A stretch of 64,000 nt of DNA from Roseburia sp. 831b (lineage in GTDB: Bacteria; Bacillota; Clostridia; Lachnospirales; Lachnospiraceae): assembly GCF_001940165.2 (NCBI RefSeq), contig NZ_CP135163.1:1-64000 (forward strand), in the 5' to 3' direction. The notes under the pieces are model-generated. The model saw only the letters and a program-made list of their open reading frames with translations. It was not told the origin of the DNA and ran no database searches. A program made the position numbers and the translations under genes. The number at the start of each line of letters is the position of its first letter. Positions within the stretch are counted from its first letter, which is position 1. Positions 1 to 8,427 of this stretch are shown here, piece by piece.

Positions 1-12
1 AGCTTCCCCTTT

Positions 13-360
13 TTAAAAATACAGGAATCCAAAAAGCTCATGGTTGTCTGTCTTTTCTGCAATCTCATGTACTTCGTCACAACACGCAATCATCTTTTCT
101 AATTTTGCAGACCGAGCATCTAAAATTTTTTTCTTTAAGCTTTCCTCATCCATAACAAGTCCTTCCAAATTGATATTTCTTTCACAATGTCTTTTCGACG
201 GATAATTTCCAATCAATAATCTGTCAAAATCATCCTCGTTTTCTCTAGTATATACAATTAGCATCATTCGCGCAAGGCTGGTAGTGCCAAGTGCCAGGTC
301 ATAATAAAAAGAATCCTGCTTGCAGGATTCTCCGCCTGCGGCGGGTCGCATTTGCGACAT
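13..360 (-). CDS. hypothetical protein, probable gene remnant
   Basis: An open frame of 115 residues that I do not recognise with confidence. The first 15 or so residues are encoded by the palindromic repeat at 311-360, so they are unlikely to be original protein sequence. The true remnant starts around the FYYDLALGTTS segment, or at the internal Met at position 267 (MMLIVYTREN). The C-terminal half is charged and looks helical. The short LGTTSLARMMLIVYT stretch faintly resembles the core strands of BrnT-type toxins, but the rest does not fit that family. No good Shine-Dalgarno precedes either start. I read it as the 3' part of a gene whose 5' end was replaced by repeat insertion. Confidence 0.35.
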   Translation of the reverse strand: MSQMRPAAGGESCKQDSFYYDLALGTTSLARMMLIVYTRENEDDFDRLLIGNYPSKRHCERNINLEGLVMDEESLKKKILDARSAKLEKMIACCDEVHEIAEKTDNHELFGFLYF

Positions 361-394
361 TGTTCAACTCCGCCGCAGTGCGATCCTTGCGGAG
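311..394. repeat. cluster of short perfect palindromes
   Basis: Several adjacent hairpins lie in tandem: GAATCCTGCTTGCAGGATTC at 311-330, CCGCCTGCGGCGG at 332-344, GTCGCATTTGCGAC at 345-358, and an arm pair CTCCGC/GCGGAG at 368-373 and 389-394. The block is GC-rich compared with its AT-rich surroundings. It resembles a REP/BIME-type intergenic repeat. It sits at the 5' end of the 13-360 frame and downstream of the ABC exporter operon. Confidence 0.6.
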
Positions 395-396
395 CA

Positions 397-436
397 TTTT
401 TATGTAATAGGAACGAAATTTCCTATTACATAAAAA
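397..436. repeat. 17-bp perfect inverted repeat
   Basis: Arms at 397-413 and 420-436 are perfect reverse complements (TTTTTATGTAATAGGAA and its complement) around a 6-nt loop. It follows the palindrome cluster directly and precedes the terminator of the ABC operon. It may be a second, bidirectional terminator or the edge of the repeat element. Confidence 0.6.
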
Positions 437-478
437 AATGACTGCCTGAAATTACAACAATCTCTTCCAAGCAGTCAT
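432..478 (-). terminator. intrinsic terminator of the ABC exporter operon
   Basis: On the minus strand ATGACTGCTTG (468-478) pairs with CAGGCAGTCAT (438-448), closed by one wobble pair, and is followed by seven U residues (432-438). It begins 5 nt after the stop codon of the ATPase gene, so it ends the five-gene operon that starts at 6725. Confidence 0.75.
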
Positions 479-482
479 ACAC

Positions 483-1190
483 TTATGCACCAAGTGCTTC
501 TGGGTTCTCATCCTCGAACAATTCTCCGTCCACGATGCGTACAACACGTTTCGCGTGCTGGGCTACGCTTAAATCATGCGTAATCATGACAATCGTATTT
601 CCCATATCGCTTAAGTGCTGGAACAATTTCAATACTTCCAATCCACTGTTGCGGTCTAGCGCTCCGGTCGGCTCATCTGCCAAAAGAATTGCCGGCTGTC
701 CGACTAATGCTCTCGCAATGGCTACCCTCTGCTGCTGTCCGCCGGACAGCTCATTCGGTTTATGCTTAATACGCTCCGCAAGTCCTAGCATCTCTATGGT
801 ATCCATGCTCGCATCCGTCGCCTCTTTTAATGTCATGCCACGCATCAATAGCGGCATGACAATATTTTGCAATACATTATAAGTTGGAATCAGGTGATAG
901 CGCTGAAAAATGAAGCCGATTTTCTGGTTACGAATTTTTACCAGCTCTTTCTCTTTGGCATCCTGAATGGCAACACCATCTAAATTGTATGTTCCGGAAC
1001 CGGCCACATCCATACATCCAATAATGTTCATCAGCGTACTTTTTCCAGAACCGGAAGGACCTAAAATCGCAAGGTATTCTCCTTTTTTCACATCAAGCGA
1101 AATATCTTTTAAAACATGAAGCGGATCTGCACCTGTCTCATAATACTTGTTGATATCCCGCATGGTAATGATATTTTCTGTTGTATCCAT
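483..1190 (-). CDS. ABC transporter ATP-binding protein (MacB/LolD type)
   Basis: A 235-residue cytoplasmic ATPase that powers the export complex encoded upstream in the same operon. Walker A GPSGSGKST is near residue 45, the Q-loop region FIFQRYHLIP near 95, the signature LSGGQQQR near 147 and Walker B ILLADEPTGALD near 170, followed by the switch His in MITHDLS. LSGGQQQRVAIARAL and DEPTGALD are typical of the MacB/LolD/FtsE class that partners FtsX-like permeases. The start is supported by GGGAG about 9 nt upstream. It is the last gene of the minus-strand operon, and a terminator follows at once. The substrate is not evident from sequence. Confidence 0.93.
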   Translation of the reverse strand: MDTTENIITMRDINKYYETGADPLHVLKDISLDVKKGEYLAILGPSGSGKSTLMNIIGCMDVAGSGTYNLDGVAIQDAKEKELVKIRNQKIGFIFQRYHLIPTYNVLQNIVMPLLMRGMTLKEATDASMDTIEMLGLAERIKHKPNELSGGQQQRVAIARALVGQPAILLADEPTGALDRNSGLEVLKLFQHLSDMGNTIVMITHDLSVAQHAKRVVRIVDGELFEDENPEALGA

Positions 1191-1206
1191 GCTCTTTCTC
1201 CCTTCT

Positions 1207-1923
1207 TTATTGTTCTATCATCCAGATTTCAAGTATGACTTCATTTCCGTCATCGTCTGTCTCAAGCAAAAGCTTCAAAACATCTCCTGTTGCAATTCTT
1301 GAAAAAGTTGTCTCCGTACCTGCTGCGGTATGCACGGTTACACCAACCGGAATCTGTGTGGTGACAACGCCTCCCGTCATATTGGAAGCATCTTTTTCCC
1401 CGGAGTCCGATGGCATTTCTGTTGTATCCATATCCACAGATTCTCCATTCGAAGGCACATCAGATGGGGCATCTCCTGTCGGTGGCTCTCCTGTTGGTGC
1501 CTCGCCGGACGGTGCTTCTTTGTCGGATGGTTTTTCTCCCGATGGGGCTTCTCCTGACGGCGCGTCTCCGCCAGATGGAGCATCCCCAGATGGCGGCTCT
1601 CCTGTTGGCGCTTCACCGGATGGCTTATCCCCTGATTCTGTTCCGTCTGAATTGCTTTCGGAATCTGTCTGTTCCTGTTTTTCTGCATCTTTTGACTCCG
1701 TGCTATCCGCTGCTGCATCTTCGTCTTCTTCCGTTGAGATTACCTGTGATTCATCCACTTCCATGTATGTGATTTCATTTCCTTCTATTGCGGTCACAAC
1801 GGCATACGCATATCTCTGATTGTCTGCAAGTTCCGTATCATCCGCCTGCGAACCACATCCGCCTAAAGAAGTAAGAAGTAACATTCCGGATAAAATCAGT
1901 CCTATTCTCTTTTTTATCATCAT
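1207..1923 (-). CDS. lipoprotein with a Pro/Ser/Gly/Glu-rich repeat region
   Basis: The 238-residue product begins with a lipoprotein signal (KKRIGLILSGMLLLTSLGGC), so Cys 23 should be lipidated after signal peptidase II cleavage. The middle (about residues 90-165) is low-complexity, built from variants of PSGEAPTGEPPSGDAPS. The C-terminal 70 residues look folded and contain VVTTQIPVGVTVHTAAGTET and VLKLLLETDDDGNEVILEIW. This segment may be a small beta domain. Between the permease and ATPase genes of an export operon, it is likely an accessory surface protein of the transporter. The function is unknown. The repeat region mirrors the Gly/Ser/Pro insertion in the neighbouring permease. Confidence 0.8.
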   Translation of the reverse strand: MMIKKRIGLILSGMLLLTSLGGCGSQADDTELADNQRYAYAVVTAIEGNEITYMEVDESQVISTEEDEDAAADSTESKDAEKQEQTDSESNSDGTESGDKPSGEAPTGEPPSGDAPSGGDAPSGEAPSGEKPSDKEAPSGEAPTGEPPTGDAPSDVPSNGESVDMDTTEMPSDSGEKDASNMTGGVVTTQIPVGVTVHTAAGTETTFSRIATGDVLKLLLETDDDGNEVILEIWMIEQ

Positions 1924-1953
1924 TCTTTCCTCGCTTTTCTTTCTATCCGGCTC

Positions 1954-3435
1954 TTATTCCGCGCTCAACGCTTCTACCGGTACTAACTTCGATGCCTTAT
2001 AGGCAGGATAGAATCCAAAAATAGTTCCTGTTCCGATTGCAAATAAAAGTGCAATGAAAAATGCTGACACGGAAAGTTCCACCCTGACTCCAAGATATTC
2101 AACCAACGGTGTAATCAACACACTGACACCTATTCCTAACACGCCTCCTAAAAAGCTGATTGCCGCTGCTTCTAACAGGAATTCAAACAAAATATTACGC
2201 TGGGAACAACCGATTGCTTTTAAAATACCAATCTCATTTGTTCTTTCTTTTACCGAAACAAACAGAACATTCATAATACCGATACCGCCTACAACAAATA
2301 CAATTGCCGCCATTGCAACTAAAAGCATAGTTAGAATCTCATTTGAGGCGGAAGCTGCTTCTATTTTGCTTCCGGCATCTTCATAAGTGAATTCTGTGTT
2401 TGGATAAGACTCTGCGAGAACGTTTGTAATATCTTCGATTACGGTATCAACCGCATCCACGTCTTCCGCTAACACTGTGATGGTAGGATTTACATCTGTT
2501 CCTACGATATATTTAATCCCTGTTTCATATGGAATAAATACAGAGTCGTCCGGGCTGATTCCGGATGCCACGGTTCCCATCGTCTGTAACACGCCGTTTA
2601 CCACATAAGGACGGTCATCAATATAGATAACACTTCCATAAGCATCAATCGCACTTCCGAAAATCTCCTCTGCAACTGTCGCACCAAGGACACAGACTTT
2701 TTCTTTGTTCTCATCATCCGAATCTGTGATAAAGCTTCCAACGGCAAGCTCTAAATTGCTGATTGACTCATAATTTGATTTGATTCCCGCAATCGTGTAA
2801 GAGGTCTCCTCCTCCAAATCTCCACCGTCAACATTGGATTTGGTGGAGTACGAAATGGTTGCCGCGGATATGCCGGAGACAAATGTCTCGATGTCGTCGA
2901 CATCATCATCTGTCAGTGTTATTTTTTCTTGATTCATACGGTCTTCCATATCCGTGCTGTTACCAAAGAGAGATGACATATCTGGCATTCCGCCGCCTAA
3001 TTCTCCACCAGGACCTCCTGAACCGTCGCCGCCTCCTGGGCCACCGCCCATGTTTCCATCGGAAGCATTGCCTCCACCGGCACTGTCACCGCCACCCGAT
3101 GGCATTCCTCCACCAGACGGCATTCCTCCACCGGAAGCGTCACCGCCGCCACCACCCGATGGCATGACAACACCACCGCCACCGGAAGAACTGTCGTCAT
3201 CACTGCCTGAGGACATGGAATTGTCCATTCCTCCGCCCTCATAAGAAATATCAATTGCTCCTGCATTCAAGTTTTTAAACTGGTCTGCCACATCTTCCTG
3301 TCCGCCTTTTCCAATTGCAATTACCATTACGATTGTAGCTGCACCGACGATAATACCAATAGATGTCATAATCGCCTTAAATTTATTCTGGGTGATATTA
3401 ATCCAGACCAGCCTTAATAATTCTTTTCCTCTCAT
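1954..3435 (-). CDS. MacB-like ABC transporter permease (FtsX family)
   Basis: A 493-residue permease. TM1 is near residues 20-42 (KAIMTSIGIIVGAATIVMVI). A large MacB-type extracytoplasmic domain follows, then three C-terminal TM segments (about 365-390, 415-440 and 455-480) with the FtsX signature VKERTNEIGILKAIG. The extracytoplasmic domain carries an unusual Gly/Ser/Met/Pro insertion of roughly 80 residues (about 70-150) made of units such as MPSGGG. The start codon overlaps the stop of the upstream membrane fusion gene by 4 nt (ATGA), so translation is coupled. It should pair with the ATPase at 483-1190. Confidence 0.92.
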   Translation of the reverse strand: MRGKELLRLVWINITQNKFKAIMTSIGIIVGAATIVMVIAIGKGGQEDVADQFKNLNAGAIDISYEGGGMDNSMSSGSDDDSSSGGGGVVMPSGGGGGDASGGGMPSGGGMPSGGGDSAGGGNASDGNMGGGPGGGDGSGGPGGELGGGMPDMSSLFGNSTDMEDRMNQEKITLTDDDVDDIETFVSGISAATISYSTKSNVDGGDLEEETSYTIAGIKSNYESISNLELAVGSFITDSDDENKEKVCVLGATVAEEIFGSAIDAYGSVIYIDDRPYVVNGVLQTMGTVASGISPDDSVFIPYETGIKYIVGTDVNPTITVLAEDVDAVDTVIEDITNVLAESYPNTEFTYEDAGSKIEAASASNEILTMLLVAMAAIVFVVGGIGIMNVLFVSVKERTNEIGILKAIGCSQRNILFEFLLEAAAISFLGGVLGIGVSVLITPLVEYLGVRVELSVSAFFIALLFAIGTGTIFGFYPAYKASKLVPVEALSAE

Positions 3436-4973
3436 TCAGATGTCACCTGACTTTCTATCAGAACCGTCTGACCTTCTTCTAATCCAGACTGAATTTCTAC
3501 GTTGATACCGTCTGAAAATCCTGTCGTCACCTCTACTTTCTCAATCGATCCATCGTCATCTTTTACATCCACGTAAGATGTTGTTCCATCCTTTATAATT
3601 GCTTTATTAGATACATATAAAACATCTTCTACCTGCTTTGTGATAAAGGTAACGTTTCCGGTCATATCGGAGTACACATCCGAGGTGTCTCCGGTGAATA
3701 TTACAGTAACGTTGTAGGAGACTGTGGACGAGCCACTTGAGGTAGAGGTATCAATACTTTCTACGGTTCCGCCATAAACCACATCCTCGTATGCTGTCAG
3801 TTCAATATTTACAGTATCTCCGATTGCCACATTTGAAATATCCTCCTGGGAAACCGAAACCGTCATCGTAACAGCGTCCGCATCTGCAAATTCTGCAACC
3901 GCCGTATCGGATGATAAATCATCTCCCGCCTCATATCCGACTGACAAAATGCTTCCGGAATACTCTGCATAAATGGTGCCATCGCCGATAAAACTTTCAA
4001 ATTCATCTAGTGCTTCCTTGGCATCGTCAAGTGCATCCTGCGCATCATCCACATCATCTGTTATTCCATTGACATCAACCGAGTAAAGACTAGATGCATT
4101 ATTGTAATTTAACATTGCTTCCTGATAGGTCTTTTCAGCTTCAATTGATTTTGTGGTCTGGTTATTCTGTGCAGACTGAAGTTTTATCACGAGAGAATTA
4201 TAATTACTCTGTTCTTCAGATAACTCAGAACTTAAATCCTCACCTGCTGCAATTCTCGCCTGATAATCAGCAATTTTTGCTGCAGATTCATCGACCGCTT
4301 CCTGCGCATTATCCACATTTTCCTGCAATTCGGCAAGAGTTGCTTCATATTCCGCCTTTGCAACGGAGCCTTCTGCTATATTCGAATCATACGTATACTG
4401 TGCATCTAACTTCTGTTCAGCTGCGCTTAATTTTGCGGAGGTCAGGGAAGCTGACGCTGTGGACACTGCCGCCTCTAACACTTGTCGGTACTCTTCCACA
4501 CTCTCATCCGTTATTTTCAAAAGTGGATCGCCCTCCGATACATTCTGTCCCACTGTAACGTAGACTTCTTCTACCTCAAGTGAGGCACTGCTGCTTGAAC
4601 CGGAGGAACTGCCCACGCCAGAGGAACTGCTTGAACCTGCCGAACTTCCCGCACCCGCTGCACTTCCTGTTCCTGCACTGTTGCCACCTGTACCTGTTGT
4701 ATTCCCTGCAGAAGACGTCGAACTGTTGTTCGAGTTTGTGGAAGATGATGTCTCATCAAAATCAATTTCCTGTGTAAGCGTTCCAATTGTGACGGAACCA
4801 CTCTCCGTAACTCCTACGGTCAGATTCCCACTCTCAACAGTTGTCTCCTTATAAACGGTTTCTGTATCGTTTGAGCTCTTACTCTGATAAGCCCATACAC
4901 TGATTCCTGTTCCTGCAACCGCCACAGCACATATCCCCGCAACTGCTGCCTTTATTTTTTTCCCTGCTTTCAT
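3432..4973 (-). CDS. membrane fusion (HlyD/MacA-like) efflux adaptor
   Basis: A 513-residue adaptor with an N-terminal membrane anchor (about residues 7-28). A split biotinyl-lipoyl domain (AEYSGSILSVGYEAGDDLS in its second half), a long Gln/Ala/Glu-rich coiled coil (about 170-320) and a beta-barrel/membrane-proximal region follow. Between the anchor and the first lipoyl half is a Ser/Gly/Thr-rich linker of about 60 residues. A Gram-positive cell has no outer membrane, so such adaptors are thought to hold substrate or span the wall for MacB-type pumps. It lies directly upstream of the permease (ATGA overlap) and 15 nt downstream of a second adaptor gene. Confidence 0.88.
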   Translation of the reverse strand: MKAGKKIKAAVAGICAVAVAGTGISVWAYQSKSSNDTETVYKETTVESGNLTVGVTESGSVTIGTLTQEIDFDETSSSTNSNNSSTSSAGNTTGTGGNSAGTGSAAGAGSSAGSSSSSGVGSSSGSSSSASLEVEEVYVTVGQNVSEGDPLLKITDESVEEYRQVLEAAVSTASASLTSAKLSAAEQKLDAQYTYDSNIAEGSVAKAEYEATLAELQENVDNAQEAVDESAAKIADYQARIAAGEDLSSELSEEQSNYNSLVIKLQSAQNNQTTKSIEAEKTYQEAMLNYNNASSLYSVDVNGITDDVDDAQDALDDAKEALDEFESFIGDGTIYAEYSGSILSVGYEAGDDLSSDTAVAEFADADAVTMTVSVSQEDISNVAIGDTVNIELTAYEDVVYGGTVESIDTSTSSGSSTVSYNVTVIFTGDTSDVYSDMTGNVTFITKQVEDVLYVSNKAIIKDGTTSYVDVKDDDGSIEKVEVTTGFSDGINVEIQSGLEEGQTVLIESQVTSE

Positions 4974-4988
4974 TGTTCCATTCCTTTC

Positions 4989-6725
4989 CTATTCCTCTGT
5001 CTCAATCAGACAGGTATCGTCTGCTGAAATTCCTTCTACCACAACCGTATACTGCTCTGTGCTTTCTCCGATTGTAACCGGTATCTCAACAACGTCGCCA
5101 TTTTCATCGTACTGTTTTACTTTTGCTGTCGTTCCATCAATATCTGACAGTGCATCTGTCTCGATATAGTAAACATCTTCCACCGTTCCATAAGAAAACG
5201 TAACGTTTGCAGAGGAACCGGAACTTAACATACCGTCAGAATTGTCAATCTGTATCCCAACTGCATACGTTACATTTGATACGCTTCCTCCTGTCGTTGC
5301 GGAAGATGCAATGGATGCCACTTTTCCTTCCACGTTACCGGTTCTGGCACCTGAAATTGCAACCGAAACAGTATCTCCTACGGCAATTTTTGAGATATCT
5401 TCCTGTGATACTTCTACCGAAATACTGATTGTCTGCGTATTATAATAAGAAACAAATGCCTGCTGTTCCACAAGGGTATCGTCAGCATCATAGGTCACAG
5501 ATGCAATCGTTCCATCCTGGCTTGCACACACAACACCATCTTCTAATGAAAGCAGGGCATTTTGCTCTTCTTCCAAATCATCTAATGTACTCTGTGCACT
5601 ATCCACCGCATCCTGCAGTGTGGTAATGGTTGCATCATACGTGCTGTCCGCATACTGTGCCTCAAGCACGGTAGAATCGTATTCATTTTCTATACTTACC
5701 TGCTTTGTCACCGCATCACGTAATGCCTGCTGATAATCACTCTCTAACTGGGACAGTTTGCTTTCTAATTCCTCTTTCTTCTTGGTTGCCTGCTGGGCTG
5801 CCTGTTCCGCCTGCTGTTTGGCTGACTCTGCCTCTTTTTGTGCCGCCTGCAAATCACTTTGGGCTTTTTCTGCATTCTGTTTCGCCTGACTCATGCTCTC
5901 GTCTGCTGCTTCCACTGCGCCATAGTCTTGACTAACCTGCTCCATCAACGTTGTAATATCGTCTCTGGATGTCTCTAAATTGTCTGCCGAAGTAATCAGA
6001 TTCTGCAATGCAGCTAAGTCATTTGTCAGCGTTGTTTTTGCCGTATCGTATGCCTCTTTTTGCTCCTGATAAGCTGTCTGCGCTGCTGTGGCTGCATCCG
6101 TTGCCGATGTGACAGCAGCCTCTTTTTCCTCTACACCTGCTTCCGTGTAGTAGGTATTGTTTGCAAGGTTATTGGTGTAAGTTGCGATGTCATTTTTAGC
6201 ATTTTCCCATTCCGCCTTTTTTTCCGCAACGGTTGCATCCAATGCACTTAAGGATGCGCTATAACTTGCATCTGCATTTTCTGCATCCGTTAATGTCGAC
6301 TGGTACGTGTACTGTACCTCTAAGACTCCTGTCTCATAGTTCATCTCTGCTGTATCTAAATCATCTTTTGCATCCGCAACTGCTTCCTCATAATATTCTT
6401 TCGCTGCCTCCACACTGTCATCTGTCAGTTTATAAAGTGCATCTCCTTCATTGACAGAATCCCCAGATTCTACATAAACTTCTTCCACTGTCATTGTCAC
6501 TGCTGTTACAGAAAATTCCGGCAACTGGCTGTCCGTTGAGATTGCCGTGGTGCCGTCCTCCTCAAACGCCAGTTCCAGGTCCCCATATTGTAGTGAAGTC
6601 TCCTGATATGCACTTTCTTTTTCTGTACCTTTTGCATGAATCATCGTGAATCCAATGGTTCCACCAACAATCACTACAACCATAGTTCCAGATATTTCCA
6701 CCCAGAACTTTTTACTATGCTTCAT
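4989..6725 (-). CDS. second membrane fusion efflux adaptor
   Basis: A 578-residue protein with the same plan as its neighbour: N-terminal TM anchor (about 9-30), lipoyl halves (TMTVEEVYVESGDSVNEGDA and VCASQDGTIASVTYDADD), a very long coiled coil (about 110-400, rich in Ala, Gln, Glu and Lys) and a C-terminal barrel. It lacks the Ser/Gly linker of the first adaptor and has a longer coiled coil. As first gene of the operon it should be the most abundant product. Tandem non-identical adaptors suggest a mixed adaptor assembly or two alternative ones. Confidence 0.87.
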   Translation of the reverse strand: MKHSKKFWVEISGTMVVVIVGGTIGFTMIHAKGTEKESAYQETSLQYGDLELAFEEDGTTAISTDSQLPEFSVTAVTMTVEEVYVESGDSVNEGDALYKLTDDSVEAAKEYYEEAVADAKDDLDTAEMNYETGVLEVQYTYQSTLTDAENADASYSASLSALDATVAEKKAEWENAKNDIATYTNNLANNTYYTEAGVEEKEAAVTSATDAATAAQTAYQEQKEAYDTAKTTLTNDLAALQNLITSADNLETSRDDITTLMEQVSQDYGAVEAADESMSQAKQNAEKAQSDLQAAQKEAESAKQQAEQAAQQATKKKEELESKLSQLESDYQQALRDAVTKQVSIENEYDSTVLEAQYADSTYDATITTLQDAVDSAQSTLDDLEEEQNALLSLEDGVVCASQDGTIASVTYDADDTLVEQQAFVSYYNTQTISISVEVSQEDISKIAVGDTVSVAISGARTGNVEGKVASIASSATTGGSVSNVTYAVGIQIDNSDGMLSSGSSANVTFSYGTVEDVYYIETDALSDIDGTTAKVKQYDENGDVVEIPVTIGESTEQYTVVVEGISADDTCLIETEE

Positions 6726-6882
6726 GAATCAACCTTACCTTTCCGTATCCCGCTCTTCTTATTCTTAATAAGCAGAAACTATACTCAAATTTTTCATTGT
6801 GCCTATCTTACCAATGCAACCTTAACGTTAATTGAATGTAGTGTGACGGTTATGTGTAGATTCCGTTAAATAAGTGTGTTAT
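6726..6882 (-). promoter_or_regulatory. upstream region of the ABC exporter operon with a TTAACGTTAA palindrome
   Basis: This region holds no gene. A perfect 10-bp palindrome TTAACGTTAA lies at 6822-6831, within a looser 18-bp dyad beginning CAACCTTAACG. It is about 100 nt upstream of the first adaptor gene and is a candidate operator. I could not assign a convincing -35/-10 pair; TATAGT near 6772-6777 is only a weak -10 candidate. Confidence 0.25.
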
Positions 6883-6938
6883 AAAAAGACGGGACAGCCG
6901 CTTTGCAAAAAACTGCAAAACGGCTGTCCCGTCTTTTT
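6883..6938. terminator. bidirectional intrinsic terminator
   Basis: An 18-bp perfect stem, AAAAAGACGGGACAGCCG (6883-6900) against its complement (6921-6938), can be extended inward with one mismatch. Poly-A and poly-T tracts are built into the stem ends. It lies 19 nt after the stop of the MATE gene and terminates that gene on the minus strand. Confidence 0.9.
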
Positions 6939-6957
6939 ATCATGATCTATATCCTTT

Positions 6958-8346
6958 TTATACCATTCGGACAAGCCATACATTACTCCGTACCATACAG
7001 TATCCGATTATCACCTTAATCATCTCCGTTGCCTGCACAAAGAAATAGATGCTTACAATTCCAAGACCTGTGAAATGTGCTAATACAAATGCTGTCGGCA
7101 CCACAATTACCCATGTAAAAACGGAGTCAAATAAAAATGTGACAAATGTTTTTCCACCGGAACGTAGGGTGAAATAGGACGCATGACTGAACGAGCAGAA
7201 TGGCATAATCATTGCCGAAACAGCAATAAAGCTTGTTGCCAGTTTCTTAATCTCTTCCGACGTATTATAAATAGCCGGAAAAAATCTTCCGACAACGAGC
7301 ATGACAGCTGCCATGATGATACAGCAGAACACGCTAAACGCAATCATTTTGTTGTCCGCGTCTTTTGCTTCTTCCAGCTTACCGGCTCCAAGGTACTGAC
7401 CCACCACAATACTGATACATGCACCAAGCTGCAAGTATACAATATTAAAAAGGTTTGTAATCGTTGTCGCAATGTTTAATCCGGCAACAACACTTAATCC
7501 GCGCACAGAATAGCACTGTGTCACGGCCGTCATTCCCGCAGCCCATAATACCTCATTCATCATCAATGGAAAGCCTTTGATAAGAATCGCCTTTAATTCC
7601 TGCCCCGGTACGCCAAATCCGACATAGGCACCTTTTAAATATTGATTCTGTTTCGCGTGTGTATGTGCCCATACAATCACAATAATCGCCTCAATATAAC
7701 GGGCAATTACCGTTGCAAGCGCTGCTCCCATGACACCCAGCTTTGGAAACGGTCCTATTCCAAAAATAAGCAGATAGTCAAGCACTGCGTTGGTTCCAAC
7801 TGCAACAAAACTAGCAATCATCGGTATCAAGGTCTGCCCGGTCTCTTTTATATTTGTCGCATAGGATTGGTTTATGGCAAACGGAATCAGCCCTACTACC
7901 ATAATGGATAAATACTCCAGTCCATACTGCAATGCCTGTTCTGTTGCACCATTTCCTGTTGTATCTGTCAGATACAGTGAAATCAGATTTCCGCCCTTTA
8001 TCAGAAACAGTAAAATTGCAAAAGCGGTCACAAGCAAGGTGGCATAGAGTTTAAAACGGAAGGAATACATATGTCCCTTATGGTCACCTTTTCCATAATA
8101 CTGTGCCCCAAAAATGCTTGCCGCTGACACCGCTCCAAAAATTGCCAGATTGTATACAAAAATCAACTGATTTACAATCGCTACCCCGGACATTTGTTCC
8201 GTACCCAGCTGCCCTACCATAATATTGTCCAGAAAGCTAACTAAATTTGTAATTGCATTCTGTACAATCATTGGCAGTGCAAGAAGCAGATATCTGCGGT
8301 AAAATGCCTTGTCCCCAATATATTTTTTCATTCGTGCTGTTCTCAT
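6958..8346 (-). CDS. MATE family efflux transporter
   Basis: A 462-residue, roughly 12-TM polytopic membrane protein of the multidrug and toxic compound extrusion family, normally a Na+ or H+ antiporter. The family pattern is clear at the start (YLLLALPMIVQNAITNLVSF, then LDNIMVGQLG) and mid-protein (GVMGAALATVIARYIEA). I chose the ATG at 8346 because GGAGGGAGG lies 7 nt upstream. A longer frame to 8412 has no ribosome site and would overlap the promoter. It is monocistronic, with its own promoter at 8381-8408 and terminator at 6883-6938. Confidence 0.93.
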   Translation of the reverse strand: MRTARMKKYIGDKAFYRRYLLLALPMIVQNAITNLVSFLDNIMVGQLGTEQMSGVAIVNQLIFVYNLAIFGAVSAASIFGAQYYGKGDHKGHMYSFRFKLYATLLVTAFAILLFLIKGGNLISLYLTDTTGNGATEQALQYGLEYLSIMVVGLIPFAINQSYATNIKETGQTLIPMIASFVAVGTNAVLDYLLIFGIGPFPKLGVMGAALATVIARYIEAIIVIVWAHTHAKQNQYLKGAYVGFGVPGQELKAILIKGFPLMMNEVLWAAGMTAVTQCYSVRGLSVVAGLNIATTITNLFNIVYLQLGACISIVVGQYLGAGKLEEAKDADNKMIAFSVFCCIIMAAVMLVVGRFFPAIYNTSEEIKKLATSFIAVSAMIMPFCSFSHASYFTLRSGGKTFVTFLFDSVFTWVIVVPTAFVLAHFTGLGIVSIYFFVQATEMIKVIIGYCMVRSNVWLVRMV

Positions 8347-8380
8347 TGATAACCTCCCTCCAAAAAAGTGCGTATTACCT

Positions 8381-8408
8381 ATGATATCATTGAAAACAGC
8401 AATGTCAA
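8381..8408 (-). promoter_or_regulatory. sigma-A promoter of the MATE gene
   Basis: On the minus strand TTGACA (8403-8408) and TATCAT (8381-8386) are spaced by 16 nt, about 35 nt upstream of the MATE start codon. The -35 box is perfect consensus. Confidence 0.6.
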
Positions 8409-8427
8409 GCATTAATTAAAATTTCTC

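Noticed and set aside
1181-1819. A 212-codon plus-strand frame rich in Ser, Pro, Asp and Gly opposite the lipoprotein gene.
   Set aside because: It is the antisense reading of the lipoprotein repeat region, has no ribosome site and shows only repeat-derived composition.
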